In this document: positions 34,208 through 42,773 of the stretch, in pieces
How positions within the stretch are numbered: the stretch's first letter is position 1
Layout of the letters: each line of letters starts with the position of its first letter
Source of the DNA: Ciceribacter sichuanensis
GTDB lineage: Bacteria > Pseudomonadota > Alphaproteobacteria > Rhizobiales > Rhizobiaceae
Direction: 5' to 3'
NCBI RefSeq assembly: GCF_024055605.1
Contig: NZ_JAMXLX010000007.1
Coordinates: 186,001 to 250,000 of the forward strand
DNA: 64,000 nt
Program-made: the position numbers and the translations under genes
Notes under the pieces: model-generated
What the model saw: only the letters and a program-made list of their open reading frames with translations
What the model was told of the DNA's origin: nothing
Database searches by the model: none

Positions 34208-35906
34208 GGCGAACCTCCAGCGTTTCGGCCCGAGCAGCACCCTGCGGCAGAACGGTCGGCATGGCGAGGCAGCGGGCGATTTCCTTCTCGGCCCATGCGG
34301 CATCGAGCCCACGTACCTTCGCCAGGTGCAGTCCAAAATCACGCACGACGGCCTCGGTACAGCGACCGTCGAGAACGATCTGCGTGCGCCGCAAGAGCAG
34401 GTCATCGAGGAAAACAGCCGCCCGCTTCTCGATCAGCCAGCGCAGTTCCCGTTCGGTGAAATCCGGAAGGCTGGCAATCGGCGTATCGGCAGACGCGTTG
34501 CAGAAGGTCGCCACCTCCTGCGCCACCGCACCATACCGGAAAACCAGATCGGACGCCCTTGTCGGGGCAAGCGAAAGTCCGCTGCAAAGCCGGCTCACCA
34601 GTTCCTGCAGCCCTCTGCCGCCCGGTCCCATGCCCACCGCGCCCCGGTATTGCCGCCGGCGGGTGTCCACCCTGCGCTTGACGGAAAGGAGCTGAAAAAT
34701 GCGGTCAGATGCCTGCTCGCCGAAGGCCCGGAAGGTGGTCCACTTGCCCCCGACCAGCGAGAGAAGCGGCTGGCCGGAACCGAGCCGGTCCTCGGCGATC
34801 AGATGGTCGCGGTTCGCCCGGTTGACGCTTGCGCCACCGCCAGCCTGCAGCGGACGAATGCCGGTCGTCACCGCCACGATATTGCGCTCGGTAACGTCGA
34901 TGTCGTCGAAGAGACTTGAGAGAGCGCCCGTGAGATATTTGATTTCGGAAGCGGCCACCGTATCGTCGTCAGGACTGTCGACCTGAATTTCCGTGGTGCC
35001 CAGCAGAATGGTGTGATCGAGCGGATAACAGATCACCATGCGGCCCGTGCCATCGTCGAAGTAGAAAGCGCGGCCGTCCATGCGTTTCTGCAATTCGTCG
35101 TGCCGCAGGAGCACATGCGCGCCCTTGACCGGCCGGATATAGCTCGTCTTCAGGCCGAGCACCCCGTTCACCCGATCCACCCAGGCGCCTGCGGCATTGA
35201 CGACGAGTTTCGGACGCAGGTGTACCGTCTGGCCGGAGATACGGTCCGAGATCACGACACCATTGCCGTCCTGCTTCCAGTCGACATGGTTGAGGCAGGC
35301 GACGTTTTCGCTTGCCTGCAACGCGTCCTCGATCATTTCCATGACCAGCGCCTCCGGATTGCGGATGCGGGCGTCGAAATAACTGATGACGGCGCGGTAG
35401 CGCGACGAGAGGGCTTTCGGAAAGGATGCACGGCGCAGCGCCGTGCGATGGGACGGCAGAACCTTGTCCACACGTCCCAGGAATTCGTAGAGATAAAGCG
35501 CGCCCTTGAGGCCTGCCGTGCTCAGCGGACCGCTGCGGCTACTCAGACCGAGAAAGCGCAGGATCGAACCCGCCAATCCGCGCAGATAATGGGAAAGCGG
35601 CACAACCACTTCCAGCGGCAAGGTGAAGTGAGGGGCGTATTTGAGGAGGAGATTGCGTTCGCGGGCGGATTCGGCAACCAGCTTGAATTCGCGGTTCTCC
35701 AGATAACGAAGACCGCCATGGGCCATGCGCGAGGAAGCACTCGTTGCACCCTTGCAGAAATCCGCGCGGTCGATGAGAAGCGCCGAAACGCCATTCAGGG
35801 CCAGTTCGCGCAGAACGGCGACGCCGTTCACGCCGCCTCCGATAACAAGCACGTCAAAGCCCGCGCCGGACGCGACGCGCGCCAGGCTTTCCTCCCGGAT
35901 ATTCAT
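34200..35906 (-). CDS. GlpD-like FAD-dependent sugar/polyol-phosphate dehydrogenase
   Basis: A 568-residue member of the glycerol-3-phosphate dehydrogenase family. The FAD motif VLVIGGGVNGVAVLRELA is near residue 20, followed by KGATSASSRMAHGGLRYLEN, the family's signature; RPVKGAHVLLR and TEIQVDSPDDD follow, then the C-terminal GlpD domain (residues ~400-568). It is the first gene of the operon and starts at ATG 35906 after GGGAGAGAGA. In this operon it likely oxidises a polyol phosphate to a ketose phosphate, as EryB does in the erythritol pathway, feeding electrons to quinones. Confidence 0.86.
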   Translation of the reverse strand: MNIREESLARVASGAGFDVLVIGGGVNGVAVLRELALNGVSALLIDRADFCKGATSASSRMAHGGLRYLENREFKLVAESARERNLLLKYAPHFTLPLEVVVPLSHYLRGLAGSILRFLGLSSRSGPLSTAGLKGALYLYEFLGRVDKVLPSHRTALRRASFPKALSSRYRAVISYFDARIRNPEALVMEMIEDALQASENVACLNHVDWKQDGNGVVISDRISGQTVHLRPKLVVNAAGAWVDRVNGVLGLKTSYIRPVKGAHVLLRHDELQKRMDGRAFYFDDGTGRMVICYPLDHTILLGTTEIQVDSPDDDTVAASEIKYLTGALSSLFDDIDVTERNIVAVTTGIRPLQAGGGASVNRANRDHLIAEDRLGSGQPLLSLVGGKWTTFRAFGEQASDRIFQLLSVKRRVDTRRRQYRGAVGMGPGGRGLQELVSRLCSGLSLAPTRASDLVFRYGAVAQEVATFCNASADTPIASLPDFTERELRWLIEKRAAVFLDDLLLRRTQIVLDGRCTEAVVRDFGLHLAKVRGLDAAWAEKEIARCLAMPTVLPQGAARAETLEVRHG

Positions 35907-36451
35907 TCTCTCTCCCAGTGCCCCTCAGGTGGCCTCCGCCAGCTCCCGTTCGATGAGGCAAGCGAAACTTCGCAGTATATTTTATAAAAGTCAATCAACC
36001 TTTATGTTTGTAAACATTAGCGTCGCATAAATATCAACCGATTGAAAATATGATGTTTTTGAAAAATCGGGCAGCCATAGGGGCAGCATCGGTGTCTCAA
36101 CCGTGAGACACAATGCTCGGAAAACCTGAGGCGTTTCCCGTATTGTCGTTTCCAACAACAGCGAAGGGCACGAGGTAGACTGCCGGTAACGATCGATGCT
36201 CTGCCAGACGCGATAAAAGTCGTTACGGCCTCGCGCGCGATCTTGTGGATGGCAGCCTGCAAAGGGGAACGGATAGCGCACAGACGCCGGCGCTTGGCAT
36301 CGAGATGGTCAAGGAAAAATACGGCGACGATATCTATTCGATCCGGCAAACGCCGCCCGCCGCTGGAAGCCCTGAGGCATTCCTTCCCGGAAAGAAAAGG
36401 CCTCCCAGGAAAGAACAGGGCGCCCGCATTTGCCGGACGCCCTTGATTGCA
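35907..36451. other. Gene-free region upstream of the polyol operon
   Basis: This 545-bp gap holds no gene I can support. The part next to the dehydrogenase (35965-36060) is AT-rich and promoter-like, with the dyad at 36004-36017. The rest (36060-36450) has GC content like coding DNA and frames of about 60-110 codons on both strands, none with a ribosome-binding site or recognisable domain. One plus-strand frame around 36245-36345 reads DDIYSIRQTPP without homology I know. It could be remnant coding sequence. Confidence 0.5.
36004..36017. promoter_or_regulatory. Dyad upstream of the polyol operon
   Basis: ATGTTT and AAACAT, perfect 6-bp arms around GT, lie 98 bp before the dehydrogenase start in an AT-rich stretch. 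It is a candidate operator for the SorC-type regulator at the end of the operon; no second copy was found nearby. Confidence 0.35.
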
Positions 36452-37237
36452 TCAATAGATGTCAAAGTCGAAATACTTCGAAACGACGGTCTTGTAGGTG
36501 CCGTTGGCAACGATCGCCTTCATGGCGGCGTTGAGCTTGTCCTTCAGCGCCGTATCGTCCTTGCGCAGGCCGATGGCGATCTTGGTTTCGCCTTCCGTCA
36601 GGTCGCCGATCAGCTTGCAGCAATCCTTGCCGGCTTCCTTGAGCCAGGAATCCAGATAGAACTTGTCGGCAACGACACCATCCAGACGACCGTTGGCGAG
36701 GTCCATGTCGGCCTCGTCCTGCGTCGGATAAAGCTTCACCGTCGCGCCATGGGCGCCGTAAAGGTCGTTCAGGAAATCGGCTTGCGGCGTGGAGGACTGT
36801 GCGCCGAGCGTCTTGCCGGCGAGATCTTCCGCCTTGATGCTGGCAGGCGCGCCGTCCTTGCGGCCGACGAAGGCAAGGCGCGAGGTGTAATACGGATCGG
36901 AGAAGGCGATCTGCTGCTCGCGCTCCGGCGTGATAGACATGGACGCGACGATGGCATCGAACTTCCCGCCCTGCAGGGCGGGAATGATCCCATCCCATTC
37001 CTGGGTTACGAAGGTGCACTTCGCCTTCATCTCGTCGCAGAGAGCCTTGGCGATATCCACGTCGAGACCGCCGACGATGCCGGCGCTATCGACGAAGTTG
37101 AACGGTGGATAGGCGCCTTCCGTCCCGATCACGATCTCGTTCCACTCCGGTCCGGCTGCGTGTGCCGCGGCGGCAGCGCAAAGCGAGAAGATCCCTGCCG
37201 CAAGGGCCAGTCCCAGTTTCTTTCCAGTTGTCGTCAT
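36452..37237 (-). CDS. Amino-acid-type substrate-binding protein (SBP_bac_3), ArgT/HisJ-like
   Basis: A 261-residue family 3 binding protein with a signal peptide (KKLGLALAAGIFSLCAAAAA) and the pattern IVIGTEGAYPPFNFVDSAG, then GLDVDIAKALCDEM, followed by QEWDGIIPALQGGKFDAIVA and MSITPEREQQIAFSDPYY, close to lysine/arginine/ornithine-binding proteins. It lies 42 bp after the fused ATPase gene of a peptide-type importer, with no family 3 permeases nearby. It may serve a distant amino acid importer or deliver a ligand to the peptide-type permeases, which would be unusual. Confidence 0.87.
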   Translation of the reverse strand: MTTTGKKLGLALAAGIFSLCAAAAAHAAGPEWNEIVIGTEGAYPPFNFVDSAGIVGGLDVDIAKALCDEMKAKCTFVTQEWDGIIPALQGGKFDAIVASMSITPEREQQIAFSDPYYTSRLAFVGRKDGAPASIKAEDLAGKTLGAQSSTPQADFLNDLYGAHGATVKLYPTQDEADMDLANGRLDGVVADKFYLDSWLKEAGKDCCKLIGDLTEGETKIAIGLRKDDTALKDKLNAAMKAIVANGTYKTVVSKYFDFDIY

Positions 37238-37279
37238 GGTTCACCCTTTTTTTGTCGAACGTCCGTAGCCGCAGGGGCA

Positions 37280-38950
37280 TCACGACGCGACGTTCATGGT
37301 TTCAAGCCCCTGTCTCAGCCGGCGATTACGGGCGACAGCATCGTCGAGCCAGCCGGAATCCATCTGCGGCACCGATGCCAGCAGCAATTGCGTATAGGGA
37401 TGTTGCGCCTCCTCGATCACCGCCCGGCGGGTTCCCTCCTCGACCAGACGCCCGCGCTGCATAACCACGACCTTGTCCGCCATGGCGTTGACGGTCGCGA
37501 TGTCGTGGGTGATGAAAAGATAGGTCTTTCCCATCCTTGTCTGCAGATCGAGCAGCAGTTTCAGGATCTGCTCCTGAACCAGCCGGTCGAGCGCCGAGGT
37601 TATCTCGTCGCAGATGAAAATGTCGGGATCGGCTGCCATGGCACGGGCAATGGCGACGCGCTGCTTTTGCCCGCCGGATAGTTCCGAGGGCAGCCGCGAG
37701 GCGAACTGACCGCCCATTTCCACGAGATCGAGCAGTTCCACAACCCGCCTCGTCCGCTCGCGACCGTCGATGCCGAAATAGAACGACAACGGCCGGCCGA
37801 TCAGTTCCGCCACCGTCTGGCGCGGATTGAGCGCCGTATCGGCGGACTGATAGATCAGCTGAATGCGCCGCAATTCGTCACGGCTGCGCGCATCCGAATT
37901 GGAGGCAAGTTCCCGACCGGCAAGCGATACGGAGCCTCTCGCTGCCGGCAGGAGACCGGCGATCACCCGCGAAAGCGTGGACTTGCCGGAACCGGACTCG
38001 CCGACGATCGCCACCGTGCCGCCGAGCGGCACATCGAGATTGATGCCGTCGAGCACCTTGAACGTGCCGTAATAGGCATCGACATCGGCAACCCTGAGGA
38101 TGGAAGCGGCCGGCGCCTTCTCATCCTTGGCCATGTCGCGCACGGCCCAGAGCGAACGGGTGTAAGCCTCCTTCGGCGCCGTCAGCATGGTTGCCGTCTC
38201 GGCTTCCTCCACCACCCGGCCATGCTTCAGCACAACGATACGATGGGCCATCTGCGCCACCACCGCGAGGTCGTGGCTGACATAGAGCGCTGCAGTATCG
38301 TGTTCCTCGACCGCGCGGCGGATCGCAGCCAGCACCTCGACCTGGGTGGTGACGTCGAGCGCCGTGGTCGGCTCGTCGAACACAATGAGATCGGGACGGC
38401 AGATCATCGCCATCGCCGTCATCACCCGCTGAAGCTGACCACCGGATACCTGATGGGGATAACGGTCACCGATGGTCTCGGGGTTCGGCAGCATCAACTC
38501 GCGGTAAAGCGCCTTTGCCTCGGCAACGGCCTCTTCTCGGGAAATGTCGCCCCTTTGCAGGGCGCATTCCACTGTCTGGTCGATCAGCTTGCGGGCCGGA
38601 TTGAAGCTCGCAGCAGCACTCTGAGCCACATAGGCAATGCGCTTGCCGCGAAGGGCGCGGAGTTTGCGCTCCGGCTGTCGCAGAAGGTCAGTGCCGTCAA
38701 AGACCACCTCGCCGCCGGCGAAACGGCAGCCGCCGCGCGCAAAACCGAGCGCGGAAAGACCGATGGTCGATTTTCCCGCTCCGGATTCGCCGATCAGTCC
38801 GACGACCTCGCCACGCTTCACGGAAAGGCTGACATCATGCACGATGCCATGCCAGCCGTGCAGCGTGCGGGCCTCCATCCTCAGATTGCGGATCTCGAGA
38901 AGGTTTGTCTCGGGAGAAGACATCGCGTTCGAACCGGTCCTATCGTTCAT
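37280..38950 (-). CDS. Peptide-type ABC transporter, fused two-domain ATPase
   Basis: A 556-residue tandem ATPase, second in the window. Domain 1: GESGAGKST, VSGGQLQRV, VFDEPTTALDV and the SHDLAVVAQM H-loop. Domain 2: GESGSGKST, LSGGQKQRVAIARAM, ICDEITSALDR and ITHDIATVNAM. It follows the DppC-like permease with an 11-bp overlap (ATG 38950); a second ATG at 38923 has no ribosome-binding site. It powers the permeases at 38940-40817. Compared with the copy at 6524 it is only distantly similar, so the two importers are not a recent duplication. Confidence 0.9.
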   Translation of the reverse strand: MNDRTGSNAMSSPETNLLEIRNLRMEARTLHGWHGIVHDVSLSVKRGEVVGLIGESGAGKSTIGLSALGFARGGCRFAGGEVVFDGTDLLRQPERKLRALRGKRIAYVAQSAAASFNPARKLIDQTVECALQRGDISREEAVAEAKALYRELMLPNPETIGDRYPHQVSGGQLQRVMTAMAMICRPDLIVFDEPTTALDVTTQVEVLAAIRRAVEEHDTAALYVSHDLAVVAQMAHRIVVLKHGRVVEEAETATMLTAPKEAYTRSLWAVRDMAKDEKAPAASILRVADVDAYYGTFKVLDGINLDVPLGGTVAIVGESGSGKSTLSRVIAGLLPAARGSVSLAGRELASNSDARSRDELRRIQLIYQSADTALNPRQTVAELIGRPLSFYFGIDGRERTRRVVELLDLVEMGGQFASRLPSELSGGQKQRVAIARAMAADPDIFICDEITSALDRLVQEQILKLLLDLQTRMGKTYLFITHDIATVNAMADKVVVMQRGRLVEEGTRRAVIEEAQHPYTQLLLASVPQMDSGWLDDAVARNRRLRQGLETMNVAS

Positions 38951-39821
38951 CTTTCAGCCCGCTTGCTATGTCGAGGAACCAGTCCACGACGAAATTGACG
39001 CTGACGGTCAGCACTGCGATGGCGGCTGCCGGCACCAGGGGCGTGATGTCGCCATAGCTGATGAAGGTCGCGCCTTCGCGGACCATCGTGCCCCAGTCTG
39101 CGGACGGCGGCTGGATGCCGAGGCCAAGGAACGACAGGGCCGAGATCGTCAGGAAGACGAAGCAGAAACGCAGGCCAAATTCCGCAATCAGGGTCGGCAA
39201 CACGTTGGGCAGGATCTCCCGCGAGGCGATCCAGCCTATGCCCTCACCACGCAGCCGCGCGAATTCCACGAAATCCAGCGCCGCCGTGTTTCGCGCGGAA
39301 GAGCGCGAGAGACGGTAGATCTGGGTGGCGTTGAGCAAGGCGATGATCAGGATGATGCTCGGGATCGAGGAGCCGAACAGGGCCAGCAGGATCAGCGCGA
39401 AAATGAGCTGCGGTATCGACATCAGCATGTCGGCCACGGTCGAAAGCGTGTGGTCGACCCAGCGCGGGGCGATTGCCGAGACGAGGCCGAGGCTCGCCCC
39501 CGTGACGAAGGCAAGCGCCGTGGTAATGAAGGCGATGCCGGTCGAGTTGCGCGCGCCATAGAGCAACCGGCTCAGCACGTCGCGACCGAGCTGATCCGTT
39601 CCGAAGGGAAATTCGGCGCTCCAGGGGAGGAAAGGCTGTGCCGAGACGACTTCCGCCTCACCATGCGGGGCAAGAAAGGGCGCAAGCAGGGCAACGGCCG
39701 CATAGACGAGGATGATGAGGAGCGCCAACGCCGTCACGCCGGGGATCCGGCGGAGCCTTGCGATCACCAGATGCCTTCGCGCGGGGATGAGATCGGAGGG
39801 GTCGGTGTCAAACACGGTCAT
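38940..39821 (-). CDS. Peptide-type ABC transporter permease (DppC-like)
   Basis: A 293-residue permease: charged N-terminus, span LALLIILVYAAVALLAPFLA, the family motif FGTDQLGRDVLSRLLYGARN, and the EAA loop DFVEFARLRGEGIGWIASRE. ATG 39821 follows GAGGTTCC. The start is 6 bp from the DppB-like stop. Together with that protein it forms the channel of the second peptide-type importer. Confidence 0.9.
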   Translation of the reverse strand: MTVFDTDPSDLIPARRHLVIARLRRIPGVTALALLIILVYAAVALLAPFLAPHGEAEVVSAQPFLPWSAEFPFGTDQLGRDVLSRLLYGARNSTGIAFITTALAFVTGASLGLVSAIAPRWVDHTLSTVADMLMSIPQLIFALILLALFGSSIPSIILIIALLNATQIYRLSRSSARNTAALDFVEFARLRGEGIGWIASREILPNVLPTLIAEFGLRFCFVFLTISALSFLGLGIQPPSADWGTMVREGATFISYGDITPLVPAAAIAVLTVSVNFVVDWFLDIASGLKDER

Positions 39822-39827
39822 GGAACC

Positions 39828-40817
39828 TCACGAAGCCGGTTGCCGCAGGCGCGGATTGGAGGCGACTGCGAGCACATCCGCCAGGAGATTGAGAATGACG
39901 AAGGTGGCGGCGAAGATCAGGGCGCAGGCCTGCACGACGGGAATGTCGCGCGATTTCACCGCGTCCACCATCGACTGGCCGATGCCCGGATAGACGAACA
40001 CCACTTCCACCACCACGACGCCGACGATGAGATAGGCGAGGTTGAAGGCGATGACGGCGACGATGGGCGCCCAGGCATTGGGCAGGGCGTGCCGGAGGAT
40101 GATTTTCCAGGGAGCGACACCCTTGAGGCGCGCCATCTCGATGTAGGGGCTGGCCATCAGGCCGATGATCGTCGCCCGGGTCATGCGCATCATATGCGCC
40201 ACGATGCCGAAACAGAGCGTCACGATCGGCAGGGCCATGCGTGCGAGCATTTCCATCGAACTCATGTCCGGGCTGATGCGCGCCAGCGAGTAGAACAGCG
40301 GGATCTTCACGGCAAAAAACAGCATCAGCACATAGGCGACGAAGAATTCCGGGAAGGAGATGCAGATGAGCGTCGCCGTGTTGAGAACCCTGTCGAGCAG
40401 GCTGTTGCGGTACATCGCGGCCAGAAGGCCAAGCCCCAGCGCCAGCGGAACCGCAACGCAGGCCGTGACGGCTGCCAGCGTCAGGGTATTGGCGATGCGA
40501 GGGCCGATGATGCTCGCCACGGTTCGCGGCGTGCCGGTCCCGGAGGAAAAGGACAGGCCGAAATCGCCACGGGCGACGCCTCCGATCCAGTGCAGGTAGC
40601 GCAGTAACGCGGGTTGATCGAGGCCGAGCAGATGGCGGAAATTCGCGACCGTTTCCGGCGTGGCCGAGCGACCGAGGGCGACCTTGGCGAAATCGCCGGG
40701 AAGAACGGCAATCGCCGCGAAAATGATGATGGACACACCGAAGAGCGTCGCCAATCCAAGGAGAAGGCGAACGATGACGGTCCGGGCAATGATGTTGGGC
40801 ACGAGGCGAACGAACAC
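39828..40817 (-). CDS. Peptide-type ABC transporter permease (DppB-like)
   Basis: A 329-residue permease starting at GTG 40817 behind AGGAAACAGCC. First span VRLLLGLATLFGVSIIIFAA, periplasmic loop with LLGLDQPALLRYLHWIGGV, and the EAA region PYIEMARLKGVAPWKIILRH. It ends NPRLRQPAS. It is second in the operon, after the binding protein and an intercistronic hairpin. Confidence 0.89.
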   Translation of the reverse strand: MFVRLVPNIIARTVIVRLLLGLATLFGVSIIIFAAIAVLPGDFAKVALGRSATPETVANFRHLLGLDQPALLRYLHWIGGVARGDFGLSFSSGTGTPRTVASIIGPRIANTLTLAAVTACVAVPLALGLGLLAAMYRNSLLDRVLNTATLICISFPEFFVAYVLMLFFAVKIPLFYSLARISPDMSSMEMLARMALPIVTLCFGIVAHMMRMTRATIIGLMASPYIEMARLKGVAPWKIILRHALPNAWAPIVAVIAFNLAYLIVGVVVVEVVFVYPGIGQSMVDAVKSRDIPVVQACALIFAATFVILNLLADVLAVASNPRLRQPAS

Positions 40818-40836
40818 GGCTGTTTCCTGTGTTTCG

Positions 40837-40860
40837 GCCGGCCGGAAGAGTCCGGCCGGC
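40837..40860 (-). terminator. Intercistronic hairpin after the second peptide-type binding-protein gene
   Basis: A perfect 10-bp stem GCCGGCCGGA / TCCGGCCGGC with a 4-nt loop fills most of the 59-bp gap between binding protein and DppB-like permease. It lacks a T-run. Same position in the operon as the hairpins at 653, 12894, 31380 and 57379. Confidence 0.6.
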
Positions 40861-40876
40861 TTTCAAGCGGCTGGCT

Positions 40877-42475
40877 TCAGGCCATCCACCAACGTTCGGC
40901 CATACGGAAGTTATCGCACTGGAGCATATTGCCGATCGGGCCGTGGCCGATCTTCTTCGACATGGCATCGATGAAGAGGGCATAGGCAATGACCAGCGCA
41001 CCACCGTCGTCATGCAGCAACTGCTGCATCTCCGCATAGATCTCCTTGCGCTTGGCCGGATCGGCCTCGGCGCGGCCGGCAATCAGCAGCTCGTCGAAAC
41101 GCGCATTCTTCCAGTGAGTATCGTTCCACGGGCCATCGCTGGCATAGACCGTGGTGAACAGGCTGTCGCAGGTCGGCTTGCCGAGCCAGTCGACGCCGAC
41201 GAAGGGCTTCTGCATCCAGACATTGTCCCAGTAGCCGTCATCGGGCTCGCGAACCACGTTGATCTCGATGCCCGCCTTGGCGGCGTGTTCCTTGAAGAGA
41301 AGAGCGGCGTCGATGGCGTTCGGGAAAGCGGTTTCGGCGACGGAGAGATCGACCTTCAGGCTTTCGAGGCCAGCCTTTGCCAGATATTCCTTGGCCTTCT
41401 CGATGTTATAGCTGTGCACCGGCTCCGGATTGGTGGCGAAGGCGATCTGCTGGGCAATCGGGTTGTCGTTAGCAGCCTTGGCATTGCCGAGGAAGGCCTT
41501 GGCGACGACGTCCTCGCGGTCGATGGCGTATTTCAGCGCCTGCCGCACGTTCGGATCGTTGAACGGCGCCACTTCGGTGTTCATGCTGAAGGTGAAGTGA
41601 CGAAGGCCTGCGACCTTGGAGATTTCGACCTCCGGATTGCGCTCCAGCAGCGTCAGCGTCTTGATGTCGGCATCGACCATGTAGTCGATCTCGCCGGTCA
41701 TCAATGCGTTGGTGCGGGCAGCGACATCGATAATGTTGACGAATTCGACGCTGTCGAAATAGGGCTTGCCCGGCTTGTGATAGGCGGGGTTCTTTTTCAT
41801 CTTCACCGAAACGCCCGGCTGCAGGTCGTCGATGATGTAGGGACCGGTCGCGATACCCTTGCCCCATTCGATCGTGCCGTCCGGCTTGGCCGGGAAGACG
41901 GCGAGATGGCAATCCGAGACGATATAGGGGAAGTCGGCATTGCCGCCGGCAAGCGTGAAAACGACGGTCAGATCATCGGTCGCCTTGATGTCCGTGATGG
42001 CATCGACGATCGCCTTGGCGGCAGAGCTCGATTCCGAACCCATGTGATGCTTGAACGAGGCGACGACGTCAGCCGAGGTCACGTCCCTGCCATCGTGGAA
42101 CTTGAGACCGCTCCTGAGCTTGAAGGTCCAGGTCTTCATGTCGTCGGAGCTGGAGAAGCTCTCGGCCAGATCCGGCTCGGCCGAGCCATCGACGCCGAGT
42201 TCGGTCAGCGCATTGCAGAGCGTTCCGCCGAAGACGACCTGCGTGAACGAACTCTGCCAGGTCGCGGGATCGAGGGAGTCCGTCTGGGCGCCATCATTGA
42301 TGGCAAAACGGGCATGACCGCCGGACTTGGCTTCGGCGAAAACCATTGACGGGAACGACGGCAGGATCGCAAGCCCGACAGCGGCGGTTGCAGCGCCCGA
42401 GAGGAAGGCTCGCCTGGAGGCCGACAGAACCGCGATGCGGCGATCCGTCGTCGTGTTGTTTTCATTGTCACTCAT
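40877..42475 (-). CDS. Peptide-type ABC transporter substrate-binding protein (SBP_bac_5)
   Basis: A 532-residue family 5 binding protein. The N-terminus has a twin-arginine motif (ASRRAFLSGAATAAVGLAIL), preceded by a ~20-residue lead, suggesting Tat export. Motifs: ARFAINDGAQTDSLDPATW, LKFHDGRDVTSADVVASFKH, GKGIATGPYIIDD and DPNVRQALKYAIDREDVVA. ATG 42475 was chosen behind AAGGGGAACGAATTC. First gene of the leftward importer operon, divergent from a TetR-type gene, which probably regulates it. Confidence 0.89.
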   Translation of the reverse strand: MSDNENNTTTDRRIAVLSASRRAFLSGAATAAVGLAILPSFPSMVFAEAKSGGHARFAINDGAQTDSLDPATWQSSFTQVVFGGTLCNALTELGVDGSAEPDLAESFSSSDDMKTWTFKLRSGLKFHDGRDVTSADVVASFKHHMGSESSSAAKAIVDAITDIKATDDLTVVFTLAGGNADFPYIVSDCHLAVFPAKPDGTIEWGKGIATGPYIIDDLQPGVSVKMKKNPAYHKPGKPYFDSVEFVNIIDVAARTNALMTGEIDYMVDADIKTLTLLERNPEVEISKVAGLRHFTFSMNTEVAPFNDPNVRQALKYAIDREDVVAKAFLGNAKAANDNPIAQQIAFATNPEPVHSYNIEKAKEYLAKAGLESLKVDLSVAETAFPNAIDAALLFKEHAAKAGIEINVVREPDDGYWDNVWMQKPFVGVDWLGKPTCDSLFTTVYASDGPWNDTHWKNARFDELLIAGRAEADPAKRKEIYAEMQQLLHDDGGALVIAYALFIDAMSKKIGHGPIGNMLQCDNFRMAERWWMA

Positions 42476-42773
42476 GAATTCGTTCCCCTTGTTCTCTTTA
42501 AGCGTCCCGCCGTCCGGCAGGCACGCGCTGGCATGCAGCATCCGCGACCCTCCCAGCCGCCGATGTCGAGTGCTCGCTTGCCGGGCGGCCACGCCGTCCC
42601 GGGTTCGCTCACACGAGGAGCCTGCAGCGTCTCCGTTATCTTCGGGATCGCTGCCGATGGGGCAGATAACAATTCAGTTTAATTGATCCGTCAATAAGAA
42701 TCTGATTGATTGATCAAAATTCTTATAAAAAAAGATAATTGACACCAATGAGTTACGTGGATATCGTTTTTAT
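42476..42773. promoter_or_regulatory. Divergent control region, second peptide importer and TetR gene
   Basis: The right half is AT-rich. A perfect 7-bp inverted repeat TAAGAAT (42695-42701) / ATTCTTA (42719-42725) flanks the palindrome TTGATCAA (42710-42717), and another ATTGATC lies at 42682-42688. A plus-strand promoter fits: TTGATC (42710-42715), 18 bp, GATAAT (42734-42739), so the dyads overlap the TetR gene's promoter. TetR autoregulation is the natural reading. The left half (42476-42650) is GC-rich leader of the importer operon; no gene seen. Confidence 0.5.

Noticed and set aside
36017..36349. 110-codon minus-strand frame in the region upstream of the polyol operon
   Set aside because: No domain, no ribosome-binding site, and overlaps the AT-rich promoter area.
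38637..40607. 656-codon plus-strand frame opposite the second peptide-type importer genes
   Set aside because: Antisense to three genes with strong family motifs; the translation is charge-rich and repetitive, as shadows are.
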